Shown here in pieces: positions 48,828 to 58,359 of a DNA stretch of 64,000 nt (position 1 is its first letter; each line of letters opens with the position of its first letter). Position numbers and translations under genes: made by a program. The stretch spans positions 3,505,501 to 3,569,500 of the forward strand of contig NZ_LR134318.1 in the NCBI RefSeq assembly GCF_900636825.1, given 5' to 3'. Below the pieces are notes generated by a model that was not told the origin of the DNA, did not search any database, and was given only the letters and a program-made list of their open reading frames with translations. Source of the stretch: Pseudomonas fluorescens (GTDB lineage: Bacteria; Pseudomonadota; Gammaproteobacteria; Pseudomonadales; Pseudomonadaceae).

Positions 48828-51038
48828 GTGAGCGCTCTTTTTCATCGGTTACGACAGCCCCATGGCCGCCTGTTCTCTCTAGTATTTCTGGTGCTGATCG
48901 TGCCGGTCTGCCTGCGTGCGGCATTAGGTTGGTCGACGCCGGCAGGGTATCTGTCGGATCTGGCTGTCGGCAGCTTGCTGTTGGTGGTATTGCATCGCCG
49001 CGCGTGGTGGCTGGCGCTGCCGGTACTGCTGTTCTGGGCGCTGTTGGCCATAGCGACAGCTGAACTCGTCAGTGCGGTAGGCCGATTGCCGACGCCTTCC
49101 GACTTCCATTACCTGATCGACCCGCAGTTCGTGGAGAACTCCGCCGGTGGCGGCCTCGCTCACCCGGCCATCGGCATTACGCTGTTTTTCGCCCTCGCGT
49201 TTTGGCTACTGACCCAACTGACCGCGCGTGGAACGCCGCGCACCTCCCTGCCCCGCACACTCTGGAGCGTGCCGCTGGTGTTGTTCGCCGCGCATTGGGC
49301 CATGCAGAACCAATGGCCTAGCGAAGAAGACCCTTGGCGCCAGTACAACCTGCCCCACCAGTTGCTCGCCGCCGAGGTCGCCGATCTGCAGATTCAGGCC
49401 GAGGAATGGCTCGATGGCGATGTCGAAGAGCCGGCGCCTGCGATGGCGGGACTTACTGACGTTGACCTCAACGGCCAGTCCTTGCTGACCGCGCCGGGTC
49501 AGGCGCGCAACGTGCTGATTATCGCGCTGGAGGGCATCCCCGGCGCCTACATTCGTGCCAATCGCGAGGCCATCGGCAGCCGCTATCATGAAGACCTGAT
49601 GCCCAACCTCAGCCGCTGGGCCGAGCGCGGCATGAATACGCCGGATTACGTCTTGCACACCCACCAGACCATTCGCGGCTTGTACGCGATGCTCTGCGGC
49701 GATTACGACAAGCTCAACAATGGCACGCCCAAAGGCGTGGAAATGCTCACCCTCAACGATCGCAATCAGGCCTGCCTGCCGGCGCAGCTGCGTGATCATG
49801 GCTTCAGCACCCATTACCTGCAAGGCGCCGGTCTACGCTTCATGGCCAAAGACAAAATCATGCCGCACATCGGTTTCGATGCCACGCATGGCGTGGAATG
49901 GTTCACCAACAGCAACTATCTGGAATTTCCATGGGGCAAGGATGACAAGGCGTTTTTCGAAGGCGCGCTGGACTATGTCGGCCAACTGAAAAAACAAAAA
50001 CAGCCGTGGATGCTGACCTTGTTGACCGTGGGCACGCATCAACCCTACTCCGCGCCGGAAGACTATCTGCAACGCTATGAAACGCCGAAGAAAGCCGCCG
50101 TGGGCTATCTCGATGATGCGCTGGATCGGTTTCTCAGTGGCCTCGAACGTCAAGGTCTATTGAAAAACACTTTGGTGATCATCACCTCCGACGAGTCTCA
50201 CGGCATCGATGGCGTGCGTCTGGCCTCTTCGTGGGGTTTCAACCTGACGCTGGCGCCAGAGCACGAACAGCTGCCGCGGCTTAACAAAGGGGTCTATGGC
50301 CATGTCGATCTGAGCACATCGATCCTCGATTACTTCGACCTCCCGGTGCCCTCCGCGCTCAGTGGGCGTTCGCTGTTCCGCGACTACGACAGCGGGCGCG
50401 AGATCATGTCGTTCACCAACGGCAAGCTGCGCTATCACAACGGTCAGGGGATTTTCTCCGAGTGCGATATGCCGCGCCGCTGCCGCTACTACGAAAGCCC
50501 CGGCTTCATCGCCGACAGCGCCATCTACAAAGGCAACTACAGCGGTCACCCGGCCCGGCAGATTGCCGCGCGAGCCGATGCACTGGATCTGTCGTTGCTG
50601 CGCACCCCGCTTAATCATCGTTACCAGTTCGGCAGCACCAACATCATCCCGCTGCGAGCGCAGATCAAGGATGACTGGGCCGACAACCTGATCGGCGCGC
50701 AATATCTGGAGATGCCCAAGGGCTCGCACACTCGCGTGCGTTTGACCGTGCGTTCAGTCGATCCGCAGCAAGCCGCGTACATCCAGCTCAAGGCCAAAGA
50801 ATTCGAACAGGACGTGCAACTCGGGTTGCCGGCGGAGATGGTCGCCACGGCCGATCAACCCCTGGAGATGGATTTCAGCTTCGACAATCCGCAACCGCGC
50901 AAAGCGTTCTCCTTCCACTTGTTGGGTTATGGCCAGGGCGCGGTCGAAGTCACCGACTTCAGCGTCATCACCCAATTGCCTGGTCAGGACGACATCCTCG
51001 ACGAAGTACCCGAGGACGACGCCGCCCAATCCAGCTAA
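48828..51038 (+). CDS. LTA synthase-family sulfatase/phosphoglycerol transferase-like protein
   Basis: A 736-residue membrane protein. Four to five hydrophobic segments fill the first 155 residues; the alkaline phosphatase-like catalytic domain (about 220-530) has NVLIIALEGIPGAYI (metal and nucleophile region), PNLSRWAERGMNT, THQTIRGLYAMLCGDY (the usual Thr/Ser nucleophile lies in this family region), and VIITSDESHGIDG (about 452-464, metal-binding). A beta-rich tail (about 560-725) follows. Relatives include OpgB/MdoB and LtaS, which transfer phosphoglycerol to glucans or lipids. In Gram-negatives such proteins modify periplasmic glucans; the substrate here is open. The start is GTG with GGAAGG upstream. 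Confidence 0.88.
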   Translation: MSALFHRLRQPHGRLFSLVFLVLIVPVCLRAALGWSTPAGYLSDLAVGSLLLVVLHRRAWWLALPVLLFWALLAIATAELVSAVGRLPTPSDFHYLIDPQFVENSAGGGLAHPAIGITLFFALAFWLLTQLTARGTPRTSLPRTLWSVPLVLFAAHWAMQNQWPSEEDPWRQYNLPHQLLAAEVADLQIQAEEWLDGDVEEPAPAMAGLTDVDLNGQSLLTAPGQARNVLIIALEGIPGAYIRANREAIGSRYHEDLMPNLSRWAERGMNTPDYVLHTHQTIRGLYAMLCGDYDKLNNGTPKGVEMLTLNDRNQACLPAQLRDHGFSTHYLQGAGLRFMAKDKIMPHIGFDATHGVEWFTNSNYLEFPWGKDDKAFFEGALDYVGQLKKQKQPWMLTLLTVGTHQPYSAPEDYLQRYETPKKAAVGYLDDALDRFLSGLERQGLLKNTLVIITSDESHGIDGVRLASSWGFNLTLAPEHEQLPRLNKGVYGHVDLSTSILDYFDLPVPSALSGRSLFRDYDSGREIMSFTNGKLRYHNGQGIFSECDMPRRCRYYESPGFIADSAIYKGNYSGHPARQIAARADALDLSLLRTPLNHRYQFGSTNIIPLRAQIKDDWADNLIGAQYLEMPKGSHTRVRLTVRSVDPQQAAYIQLKAKEFEQDVQLGLPAEMVATADQPLEMDFSFDNPQPRKAFSFHLLGYGQGAVEVTDFSVITQLPGQDDILDEVPEDDAAQSS

Positions 51039-51208
51039 CCCATGCAGGAGCTGCCGCACTCTGGGGCCGCTCTTGCATTGCGCCATGAGAGAGTTTGCCT
51101 ATCGGTGTCCAATAGTCGGGCTATTAGCTGACTTGCCAACTCGGGTCTAGCCTTACCAGTCCGAAGTCGGCACGAGCCGGCCGTAGACGACCTGATAGGG
51201 ACCCGAAC

Positions 51209-53485
51209 ATGGCAAACGAATCGAAATGCCCGTTCAACCACGCCGCCGGTGGTGGTACGACAAACCGTGACTGGTGGCCGAATGCACTCAACCTGAAAAT
51301 CCTCAGCCAGCACTCACCCAAGTCGGACCCGCTGGGCCAGGACTTCGACTACGCCAAAGCCTTCAAAAGCCTCGACTTCCAAGCTCTGAAACAAGACATC
51401 AAAGCGCTGATGACCGACTCCCAGGACTGGTGGCCGGCTGACTTCGGCCACTACGGCCCGCTGTTCGTGCGCATGGCCTGGCACAGTGCCGGAACCTATC
51501 GCACCGCCGACGGCCGTGGCGGCGCTGGTTCAGGCCAGCAACGCTTTGCGCCGCTTAACAGTTGGCCGGACAACGTCAGCCTCGATAAAGCACGGCGCCT
51601 GCTGTGGCCGATCAAGCAGAAATATGGCCGCAATATTTCCTGGGCCGATCTGATCGTGCTCACCGGCAACGTCGCGCTGGAATCCATGGGCTTCAAGACC
51701 TTCGGTTTTTCCGGTGGCCGCGCCGATGTCTGGGAACCGGATGAAGACGTTTACTGGGGCTCGGAAACCGAGTGGCTGGGCGGCGATAATCGCTATGGCA
51801 AGAGCAATGGCCCGGTGCAAGAGCCCGGCGACGGCACGCTGGTGGCGGAACCGGATCTGCATGGCCGCGAGGAAAGTCGCACCGATCAAGGTGAGCGCAA
51901 TCTGGAAAATCCTCTCGCCGCGGTGCAGATGGGTCTGATCTACGTGAACCCCGAAGGCCCTGAAGGCAACCCGGACCCGGTCGCATCCGCCAAAGACATC
52001 CGCGAAACCTTCGGCCGCATGGCCATGAACGATGAAGAAACTGTGGCGCTGATTGCCGGCGGCCATGCCTTCGGCAAAACCCACGGCGCCGGCCCTGCTG
52101 ACAATGTCGGCGCCGAGCCAGAAGCGGCGGGCCTGGAGCAGCAAGGTCTGGGCTGGAAAAACACCTTCGGCACCGGCAAGGGCGCCGACACCATCACCAG
52201 CGGCCTCGAAGTCACCTGGACCACTACGCCGACGCAATGGAGCAATAACTATCTGGAAAACCTGTTCGGTTTCGAGTGGGAGCTGACCAAAAGTCCTGCG
52301 GGCGCCAATCAGTGGCAACCGAAAAACGGCGCCGGTGCCGGCACCGTCCCCCATGCACACGATCCGAACAAAAAACTCTCGCCGACCATGCTCACGTCCG
52401 ATCTGGCGTTGCGTTTCGACCCGGCGTATGAACAGATCTCGCGGCGCTTCCTCGCCAATCCCGATCAACTCGCCGACGCCTTTGCTCGCGCCTGGTACAA
52501 GCTGATCCACCGTGACATGGGCCCCCTCTCCCGTTACCTTGGCCCGGAATTGCCGCAAGAGGAGTTGCTTTGGCAAGACCCGCTGCCCGACGTGACGCAC
52601 CCGCTGATCGATGACAGCGATGCCTCGGCGTTGAAGAACAAAGTACTCGCCTCGGGGCTATCGGTATCGCAACTGGTCTCGACCGCGTGGGCGGCCGCTT
52701 CGACCTTCCGAGGCTCAGACAAGCGCGGCGGCGCCAACGGCGGGCGTTTGCGTCTGGCGCCGCAGAAGTTCTGGCAGGCCAACCAACCCGAGCAATTGGA
52801 CAAGGTGCTGAGTACGCTGGAAGGCATTCAGAACGAGTTCAATGGCGCGGCAGCGGGTGGCAAGAAGATCTCGCTGGCAGACCTGATCGTGCTGGCCGGC
52901 AATGCCGGTATCGAAAAAGCGGCGCAAAACGCCGGGCACTCGGTGTCGGTGCCATTCTCACCGGGCCGCGTCGATGCTTCGCAAGAGCAAACCGACGTCG
53001 AATCGTTCGGCTTCCTCGAACCGATCGCCGATGGCTTCCGCAACTACAGCAAAGGCAAATACACGGTTGCCGCTGAAACATTGCTGATCGACAAGGCGCA
53101 ATTGCTCACCCTCACGGCGCCGGAAATGACCGTGCTGCTGGGTGGCTTGCGGGTGTTGAATACCAATGTCGGGCAGACCAGGCATGGTGTCTTCACCGAT
53201 AAAACCGACACGCTGAGCAATGATTTCTTCACCCATTTGCTGGACATGGGTGTCGAGTGGACGCCGACGTCACGGGATGCCGATGAGTTCGAGGGACGTG
53301 ATCGCAAGACCGGGACAGCGAAATGGACGGCGACCCGGGTGGATCTGGTGTTTGGCTCCAATGCCCAACTGCGCGCATTGGCCGAAGTCTATGCCAGCGC
53401 GGACGCGAAGACACAGTTCGTTAATGATTTCGTCAAAGCGTGGACGAAGGTGATGAGTCTGGATCGGTTTGATCTAAGAGGCTGA
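51209..53485 (+). CDS. katG: Catalase-peroxidase
   Basis: A 758-residue heme enzyme with the two-domain KatG layout. The distal site is VRMAWHSAGTYRTADGRGG (Trp 91 and His 92), the proximal site GGHAFGKTHGAGP (about 284-296), and the Tyr of the Met-Tyr-Trp crosslink lies in LIYVNPEGPEGNPDP (about 246). The inactive C-terminal duplicate follows (SQLVSTAWAAASTFRGSDKRGG at about 490). It degrades hydrogen peroxide and uses it for peroxidation. The ATG at 51209 follows a GGGACC context. Its promoter region contains an AATAG...CTATT inverted repeat (see rejected items). KatG in pseudomonads is usually OxyR-controlled. Confidence 0.96.
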   Translation: MANESKCPFNHAAGGGTTNRDWWPNALNLKILSQHSPKSDPLGQDFDYAKAFKSLDFQALKQDIKALMTDSQDWWPADFGHYGPLFVRMAWHSAGTYRTADGRGGAGSGQQRFAPLNSWPDNVSLDKARRLLWPIKQKYGRNISWADLIVLTGNVALESMGFKTFGFSGGRADVWEPDEDVYWGSETEWLGGDNRYGKSNGPVQEPGDGTLVAEPDLHGREESRTDQGERNLENPLAAVQMGLIYVNPEGPEGNPDPVASAKDIRETFGRMAMNDEETVALIAGGHAFGKTHGAGPADNVGAEPEAAGLEQQGLGWKNTFGTGKGADTITSGLEVTWTTTPTQWSNNYLENLFGFEWELTKSPAGANQWQPKNGAGAGTVPHAHDPNKKLSPTMLTSDLALRFDPAYEQISRRFLANPDQLADAFARAWYKLIHRDMGPLSRYLGPELPQEELLWQDPLPDVTHPLIDDSDASALKNKVLASGLSVSQLVSTAWAAASTFRGSDKRGGANGGRLRLAPQKFWQANQPEQLDKVLSTLEGIQNEFNGAAAGGKKISLADLIVLAGNAGIEKAAQNAGHSVSVPFSPGRVDASQEQTDVESFGFLEPIADGFRNYSKGKYTVAAETLLIDKAQLLTLTAPEMTVLLGGLRVLNTNVGQTRHGVFTDKTDTLSNDFFTHLLDMGVEWTPTSRDADEFEGRDRKTGTAKWTATRVDLVFGSNAQLRALAEVYASADAKTQFVNDFVKAWTKVMSLDRFDLRG

Positions 53486-53490
53486 CCCCC

Positions 53491-53571
53491 TGTAGGAGCT
53501 GCGGAACGCTGCGATCTTTTGATCTTCAAAATCAACAGATCGCAGCCTCGTTGCACTCGACAGCTCCTACA
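53491..53571. repeat. REP element copy 1 downstream of katG
   Basis: TGTAGGAGCTGCGGAACGCT at the left and its complement ending GACAGCTCCTACA at the right. It is a variant of the REP type in the 12.5-13.3-kb array and starts seven bases after the katG stop. Confidence 0.88.
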
Positions 53572-53608
53572 GGGCACTGCCTGAGAAGCTGAAAAAACAC
53601 ACCGCCCC

Positions 53609-53689
53609 TGTAGGAGCTGCGGCACGCTGCGATCTTTTTATCTTCAAAATCAACAGATCGCAGCCTCGTTGCACTCGACAGCTCCTACA
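53609..53689. repeat. REP element copy 2 downstream of katG
   Basis: Nearly identical to 53491-53571 (differences at only two positions). The tandem pair fills the gap between the convergent katG and pepN genes and may act as a barrier for transcription or mRNA decay. Confidence 0.88.
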
Positions 53690-53699
53690 TTTGATCGGG

Positions 53700-56357
53700 T
53701 TAGGCCAAGCTCTTGCTCACCACTTCATACACATCGCTGGACAACGACCCCGACGCCAGAATCCGCTCCAGCTCACCCTTCATCAATGCCTGACGCGCGC
53801 TGTCGTATTTGCGCCAGCGGGTCAACGGCGCCAGTTGGCGCGAGGCGATTTGTGGGTTGAAGCCGTTGAGTTCGATCACCAGATCCGCAAGGAAGCGATA
53901 ACCCGAACCATCTGCCGCATGGAAGTTGATTAGATTCTGCCCGGCAAACGCACCGATCAGCGCCCGCACCTTGTTCGGGTTCTTGATATTGAACGCCGGG
54001 TGCTGCATCAACGCCTTCACCCGCTCCAGCCCGCCCGGCAACGTACTGCCGGCCTGGACGCTGAACCACTGATCCATGACCAGCGGATTGTCCTTGAAGT
54101 GTTCGGCGAAACTCGCCAGCGCGAGGGCTTTCTGCTCTTCGAATGGCGAGTTGACCAACACCGCCAGCGCAGTCAGACGCTCGGTCATGTTGTCGGCACT
54201 TTCGAATTGCTCCAGCGCCGCCGCCAGTACTTCCGGCTTGCCGCTGAGCATCAGGTACGACAAAGCAATGTTCTGCAGCGCGCGGCGGGCGAAGTGCTCG
54301 GCCTCGGCCACGTATGGGGTTTTCTTCGACAGGTCGCGGTTGGCCTGATAACGCAGCCACAGCGCCTCAAACAGACCTTCCGCCAATTGCTTGCGGGCAA
54401 ACTCGCGAGCGATGTGGATCGCCTCGACGTCAGCCACTTCACTGATCTCGGTGAGATACGCTTCACCCGGCAGCGAAAGCATTTCTGCCACCATCGCCTG
54501 ATCCAGCGACTCATCCGACAAGACCGTGCGCAACGCCGACACCAAACGCGGGTCGAGTTGCAGGCTTTCGCCCTTCTGCTGCTGGCCGATCAGTTCCTGC
54601 AGTACCTGCACCGACAGTTGCTGACCAGCATCCCAGCGGTTGAAGCCGTCGCTGTCGTGCTGCATAAGAAACATCAGCTGATCGCGGTTGTACGGGAAGC
54701 TCAGTTTCACCGGCGCGGAGAATCCGCGCAGCAGCGATGGCAGCGGCTGCTCGTTAATGTCGAGAAAGGTGAACGTCTGCTCGGCCTCGGTCACCGAGAT
54801 CACCCGGGTGGTGCCCTGCGCCGACGCTTCACTACTCAGGCGCAGGGCGATTTCGTTGCCCTGGCTGTCGAGCAGGCCGAGTTCGACCGGAATCACGAAC
54901 GGCAGCTTTTCCACTTTGTCCGGGGTTTCCGGGCAGCTCTGGCGGAAGGTCAGGCTGTAGGTTTTCGCCGCGGCATCGTAAGACTCGCTCACCGCCAGAC
55001 GCGGCGTGCCGGCCTGGCTGTACCAGCGCTTGAACTGGGTCAGGTCGACGCCGTTGGCATCTTCCATCGCCTTGATGAAGTCATCACAGGTCACCGCTTG
55101 GCCGTCATGGCGTTCGAAGTACAGATCGCTGCCCTTGCGGAAACCTTCGGCGCCAAGCAGCGTGTGGATCATGCCGACCACTTCCGAACCTTTTTCGTAC
55201 ACGGTCAGGGTGTAGAAGTTGGAAATCTCGATGAAGCTGTCCGGGCGCACGGCATGCGCCATCGGTCCGGCATCTTCGGCGAATTGATGGGTGCGCAGGT
55301 AAGCGACATCCTGAATGCGCTTGACCGTGGCCGAGTTCATGTCCGAAGAGAAACCGGCATCGCGGAACACTGTGAAGCCTTCCTTGAGCGACAACTGGAA
55401 CCAGTCGCGGCAGGTCACACGGTTGCCCGACCAGTTGTGGAAGTACTCGTGGGCGACGATCGCCTCGACGCGCTGGTGTGCCGCATCAGTCGCGGTTTCG
55501 GCGCGGGCCAGTACGGCGCTGGAGTTGAAGATGTTGAGGCCTTTGTTCTCCATCGCGCCCATGTTGAAGTCGTTGACCGCGACGATCATGAAGATGTCCA
55601 GATCGTATTCGCGCCCGTAGACCTCTTCGTCCCAGCGCATCGACTTCTTCAGGCTGTTCATCGCGTGCTGGCACTTGTCGATGTTTTCCGGCTCGACATA
55701 GATGCGCAGCGCGACGGTGCGCTGATTCATGGTGGTGAAGGTGTCTTCTACGCACCACAAATCACCGGCGACCAACGCAAACAGATAGGCCGGTTTCTTG
55801 AACGGGTCTTCCCAGGTCGCCCAGTGCCGGCCGTCTTCGCCAGGGCCCGAGGCGATCGGGTTGCCATTGGAGAGCAGCACCGGATAGCTGTGCTGTTCGG
55901 CCACGACCGTGGTGGTGAACTTGCTCATCACGTCCGGACGATCGAGGTAATAGGTGATCTTGCGAAAGCCCTCGGCCTCGCACTGGGTGCAGAACATGGT
56001 GCCGGATTTGTACAGGCCTTCCAGCGCGGTATTGGTCTCCGGGTGGATGCGCACGCTAGTGTCGAGGGTGAACGTTTCGCTGGTCGGGTGCAGGGTCAGG
56101 TGGCTGTCGGAAACCTGATAGTCCGCCGCGCTCAGTTGCTGGTCCGCCAGCGCCACCGACAGCAGCTCCAGTTGCTGGCCGTCGAGTACCAGCGGCGGCA
56201 GGCCGGCGCCACGCTCGGGGTTGCGGCGCATCACCAGTTGCGCGTGAACCAGGCTGTGGTCCTCGAACAACTCGAAGGTCAGGTGCGTTTCGTCGATCAG
56301 GTACTCGGGCGCCTGATAGTCCTTGAGGTAGATCATCTTCGGTTGTTCGGTGCGCAT
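53700..56357 (-). CDS. pepN: Aminopeptidase N
   Basis: An 885-residue M1 metallopeptidase. The exopeptidase motif GAMENKGLN (about 265-273), the zinc site HEYFHNWSGNR (about 301-311) and the downstream Glu (LKEGFTVFRD, about 323-332) are complete. Length and four-domain architecture are typical of bacterial PepN (E. coli 870). It removes N-terminal residues from cytosolic peptides. AAGGATT stands before the ATG at 56357. It is followed upstream on the same strand by the DUF2797 gene (ten bases away), with which it may be co-transcribed. Confidence 0.97.
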   Translation of the reverse strand: MRTEQPKMIYLKDYQAPEYLIDETHLTFELFEDHSLVHAQLVMRRNPERGAGLPPLVLDGQQLELLSVALADQQLSAADYQVSDSHLTLHPTSETFTLDTSVRIHPETNTALEGLYKSGTMFCTQCEAEGFRKITYYLDRPDVMSKFTTTVVAEQHSYPVLLSNGNPIASGPGEDGRHWATWEDPFKKPAYLFALVAGDLWCVEDTFTTMNQRTVALRIYVEPENIDKCQHAMNSLKKSMRWDEEVYGREYDLDIFMIVAVNDFNMGAMENKGLNIFNSSAVLARAETATDAAHQRVEAIVAHEYFHNWSGNRVTCRDWFQLSLKEGFTVFRDAGFSSDMNSATVKRIQDVAYLRTHQFAEDAGPMAHAVRPDSFIEISNFYTLTVYEKGSEVVGMIHTLLGAEGFRKGSDLYFERHDGQAVTCDDFIKAMEDANGVDLTQFKRWYSQAGTPRLAVSESYDAAAKTYSLTFRQSCPETPDKVEKLPFVIPVELGLLDSQGNEIALRLSSEASAQGTTRVISVTEAEQTFTFLDINEQPLPSLLRGFSAPVKLSFPYNRDQLMFLMQHDSDGFNRWDAGQQLSVQVLQELIGQQQKGESLQLDPRLVSALRTVLSDESLDQAMVAEMLSLPGEAYLTEISEVADVEAIHIAREFARKQLAEGLFEALWLRYQANRDLSKKTPYVAEAEHFARRALQNIALSYLMLSGKPEVLAAALEQFESADNMTERLTALAVLVNSPFEEQKALALASFAEHFKDNPLVMDQWFSVQAGSTLPGGLERVKALMQHPAFNIKNPNKVRALIGAFAGQNLINFHAADGSGYRFLADLVIELNGFNPQIASRQLAPLTRWRKYDSARQALMKGELERILASGSLSSDVYEVVSKSLA

Positions 56358-56367
56358 GCTGGAATCC

Positions 56368-57198
56368 TTATTGATGCACGGCGAGCTGATAAGCCGTGTA
56401 TTTACGAATGTTGATCACGCCGGTGTCGAAAATCAGGTATTGGCCCTTGATCCCCAGCAGCGTGCCTTCGGCAATCGGGTTCTTGTCCAGGTTGAAACTG
56501 ACGATTTTCGCCGGGTATTGCTCGACGGGATAGCGGATTTCGAGAGGTTCTACATCGGCAATCGTCTGAATTGCCTGTAGGCCAAATCGCTCCTGCAGGC
56601 CCTGCAAGCCTTCGGCGCAGCTTTCGAACAGCTGATCGCGCACCTGTGGCAGATTCACCGACACCGCGTCGCCCTTGAGCAGCGCGCGCCAGTTGGTTTT
56701 ATCGGCTACTTGGCTGCGAAACAGATCTTCAACGAAACCGGACTGCTGGCGCGTCGACACACGCATGATCGGCAATGCCTGACTGGCGCCCTGATCGAGC
56801 CAGCGTGTCGGCAACTGCGTCGCGCGGGTGATGCCGACCTTGATCCCCGAAGAGTTGGCCAGATAGACCACGTGATCGGTCATGCAGAACTGCTCGCCCC
56901 ACACGGGATCGCGGCAGGTGCCGGCGTCAAAGTGGCAGCGCTCCGGGCTCATGATGCACAGGTCGCACTGCGCCAGTTTGGTCATGCACGGGTAGCAATA
57001 ACCCTGGCTGAAACTGGTTTTGGTCTTGCGCCCGCAATGGGTGCAATGGATCGCCCCGAGAAATTCCAGACGCAGGGTGCTGCCGATCAACGGATTGACC
57101 GGCACCTCGACGTCATCCAGACGAAACGCGTACTGCACGTTCGGCCCGTCCAGGCGCGCCGACATTTTGCTGATTGCACCGCGGCCAATCTCGATCAA
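56368..57198 (-). CDS. DUF2797 Cys-rich (zinc-binding) protein
   Basis: A 276-residue conserved protein. Three Cys clusters bind metal: IHCTHCGRKTKTSFSQGYCY (about 50-69), then CMTKLAQCDLCIMSPERCHF, then GTCRDPVWGEQFCMTDHVVY. A later region (YLANSSGIKVGITRATQLPT, about 115-134) resembles GIY-YIG-like strands, as I recall for this family. Function unknown. The TTG start at 57198 overlaps the stop of the yeaC-like gene and matches where homologues begin (MIEIGRGAISKM); the frame upstream overlaps that gene in another frame and is not needed. Confidence 0.85.
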   Translation of the reverse strand: MIEIGRGAISKMSARLDGPNVQYAFRLDDVEVPVNPLIGSTLRLEFLGAIHCTHCGRKTKTSFSQGYCYPCMTKLAQCDLCIMSPERCHFDAGTCRDPVWGEQFCMTDHVVYLANSSGIKVGITRATQLPTRWLDQGASQALPIMRVSTRQQSGFVEDLFRSQVADKTNWRALLKGDAVSVNLPQVRDQLFESCAEGLQGLQERFGLQAIQTIADVEPLEIRYPVEQYPAKIVSFNLDKNPIAEGTLLGIKGQYLIFDTGVINIRKYTAYQLAVHQ

Positions 57199-57455
57199 TG
57201 GATGGCATCCGACTTGAACAGGATGTTCGGCACTTCGATCGACTTCGACGCACATTCCTGCGGGCCCATGTAACCGGTGCGCTGGTCTTCAGGCAGGTTC
57301 TGGATTTCCCAGGCGATCATCGCCTGCAACGACAGCTCGCGCTGCTCGGCGGTGAGTTTGTTGCCATCGGACCATTTGCCGATTTCCACGGCCAGTTTCA
57401 GGCTTTCGTAGATGTCCGGGGTGATGTTGCTGATCATGTCGTTGAAAGAGGACAT
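57195..57455 (-). CDS. yeaC: YeaC-like DUF1315 protein
   Basis: An 86-residue helical protein (MSSFNDMISNITPDIYESLK at the start, then GKWSDGNKLTAEQRELSLQA and the conserved AWEIQNLPEDQRTGYMG). This is the DUF1315 (YeaC) family, whose role is unknown. It overlaps the start of the DUF2797 gene by 4 bp, so the two are coupled, and lies 34 bp downstream of the rhomboid gene. Confidence 0.9.
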   Translation of the reverse strand: MSSFNDMISNITPDIYESLKLAVEIGKWSDGNKLTAEQRELSLQAMIAWEIQNLPEDQRTGYMGPQECASKSIEVPNILFKSDAIH

Positions 57456-57489
57456 CAGGGTCTCCGTGCTCTTTACTGAAACAAAAATT

Positions 57490-58359
57490 TTAGACGGCCA
57501 GTTTACGGCGGTTATACAAACCGCCCAACAAACCGGTGAAGCATCCGATGAGTAACCCGCTGAGGTGCGCGGCGTTGGCGATCTGGCCGAAACCGATCAT
57601 GGAAATCAGCCCGGACATGCACACCACCAGCCACACCAGCATCATCACCAGCACGCCGCGCGGCAGGCGATAGGCCGGGTTCGGCGACAGCAGCTGGAAG
57701 ATCCAGCAATGTCCGAGCAAGCCGTACAACACGCCAGACAATCCGCCGAACAGGCTCGGGCCGCTCCAGACGAATTGCGCATAGTTGGAGACGAGGCTGA
57801 ACAGCAGCGTCAGACCAATCAGGTTGATGCTGCCCTGGCGCGATTCGATGCGCCGCCCCAACTCCCAGTACCACATGCCGTTCATGGCCAGGTGGAGGAT
57901 GCCGAAGTGGATCAGCATCGGCGTGACCAGTCGCCACCACTGCCCTGCCGCAAGGCTGTCGGCCAACGGAGTGAAATGGATGTACTCGCCGATCACGCGA
58001 AAATCGAGGAAGGTCAGCCAGCGTAGGGTTTCCAGGTTTTCTCCAAGGAATGTCAGGCCGGCAACGATCAGGCTCAACAGCAGGATGAAGCCAGTGGCTT
58101 TGGCATGTTTCAGTTGTTCGGCAAAGCCTGGACGCTTCGCGGTCTCGCCGACCGTAATGTCCAGTTGCTGATCGGGATCGCCGGCCGGAAAACGCTCGTA
58201 CAGCGAGCGCACGTCTTCGCTGATTTCAGCAGGCGCCCACAGCACTTGCTCACCGGCCTCCTCACTGACGCGATGCGGGACCTGCATGCGCTGCAGCAGT
58301 TTGACGAAACCGCTCAAGTCCACCGCCAATGGCAGACGTAATACCGCGACCGCACTCAT
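57490..58359 (-). CDS. glpG: GlpG-like rhomboid intramembrane serine protease
   Basis: A 289-residue membrane protease. A cytosolic N-terminal domain (to about residue 95, of the GlpG type: KLLQRMQVPHRVSEEAGEQV) precedes six transmembrane helices. The catalytic dyad is Ser in FGGLSGVLYGLLG (GxSG, about residue 204) and His in NAAHLSGLLIG (about 259); HxxxN is present as HLAMNGMWYWELG (His and Asn of the oxyanion region). Rhomboids cleave membrane proteins within the lipid bilayer. The ATG at 58359 overlaps the stop of the phosphoesterase gene (ATGA). Confidence 0.93.
   Translation of the reverse strand: MSAVAVLRLPLAVDLSGFVKLLQRMQVPHRVSEEAGEQVLWAPAEISEDVRSLYERFPAGDPDQQLDITVGETAKRPGFAEQLKHAKATGFILLLSLIVAGLTFLGENLETLRWLTFLDFRVIGEYIHFTPLADSLAAGQWWRLVTPMLIHFGILHLAMNGMWYWELGRRIESRQGSINLIGLTLLFSLVSNYAQFVWSGPSLFGGLSGVLYGLLGHCWIFQLLSPNPAYRLPRGVLVMMLVWLVVCMSGLISMIGFGQIANAAHLSGLLIGCFTGLLGGLYNRRKLAV

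Noticed and set aside
51105..51130. OxyR-like site upstream of katG (CTAT...AATAGTCGGGCTATT)
   Set aside because: The ATAG/CTAT elements do not have the seven-base spacing expected for OxyR tetramer sites. It may be a chance inverted repeat.
54000..56414. Very long open frame on the plus strand opposite pepN (about 800 codons), and similar ones opposite the TonB receptor, the molybdopterin subunit and the histidine kinase
   Set aside because: They are antisense shadows caused by high GC at third codon positions; their protein sequences have no domain pattern and no ribosome binding sites.
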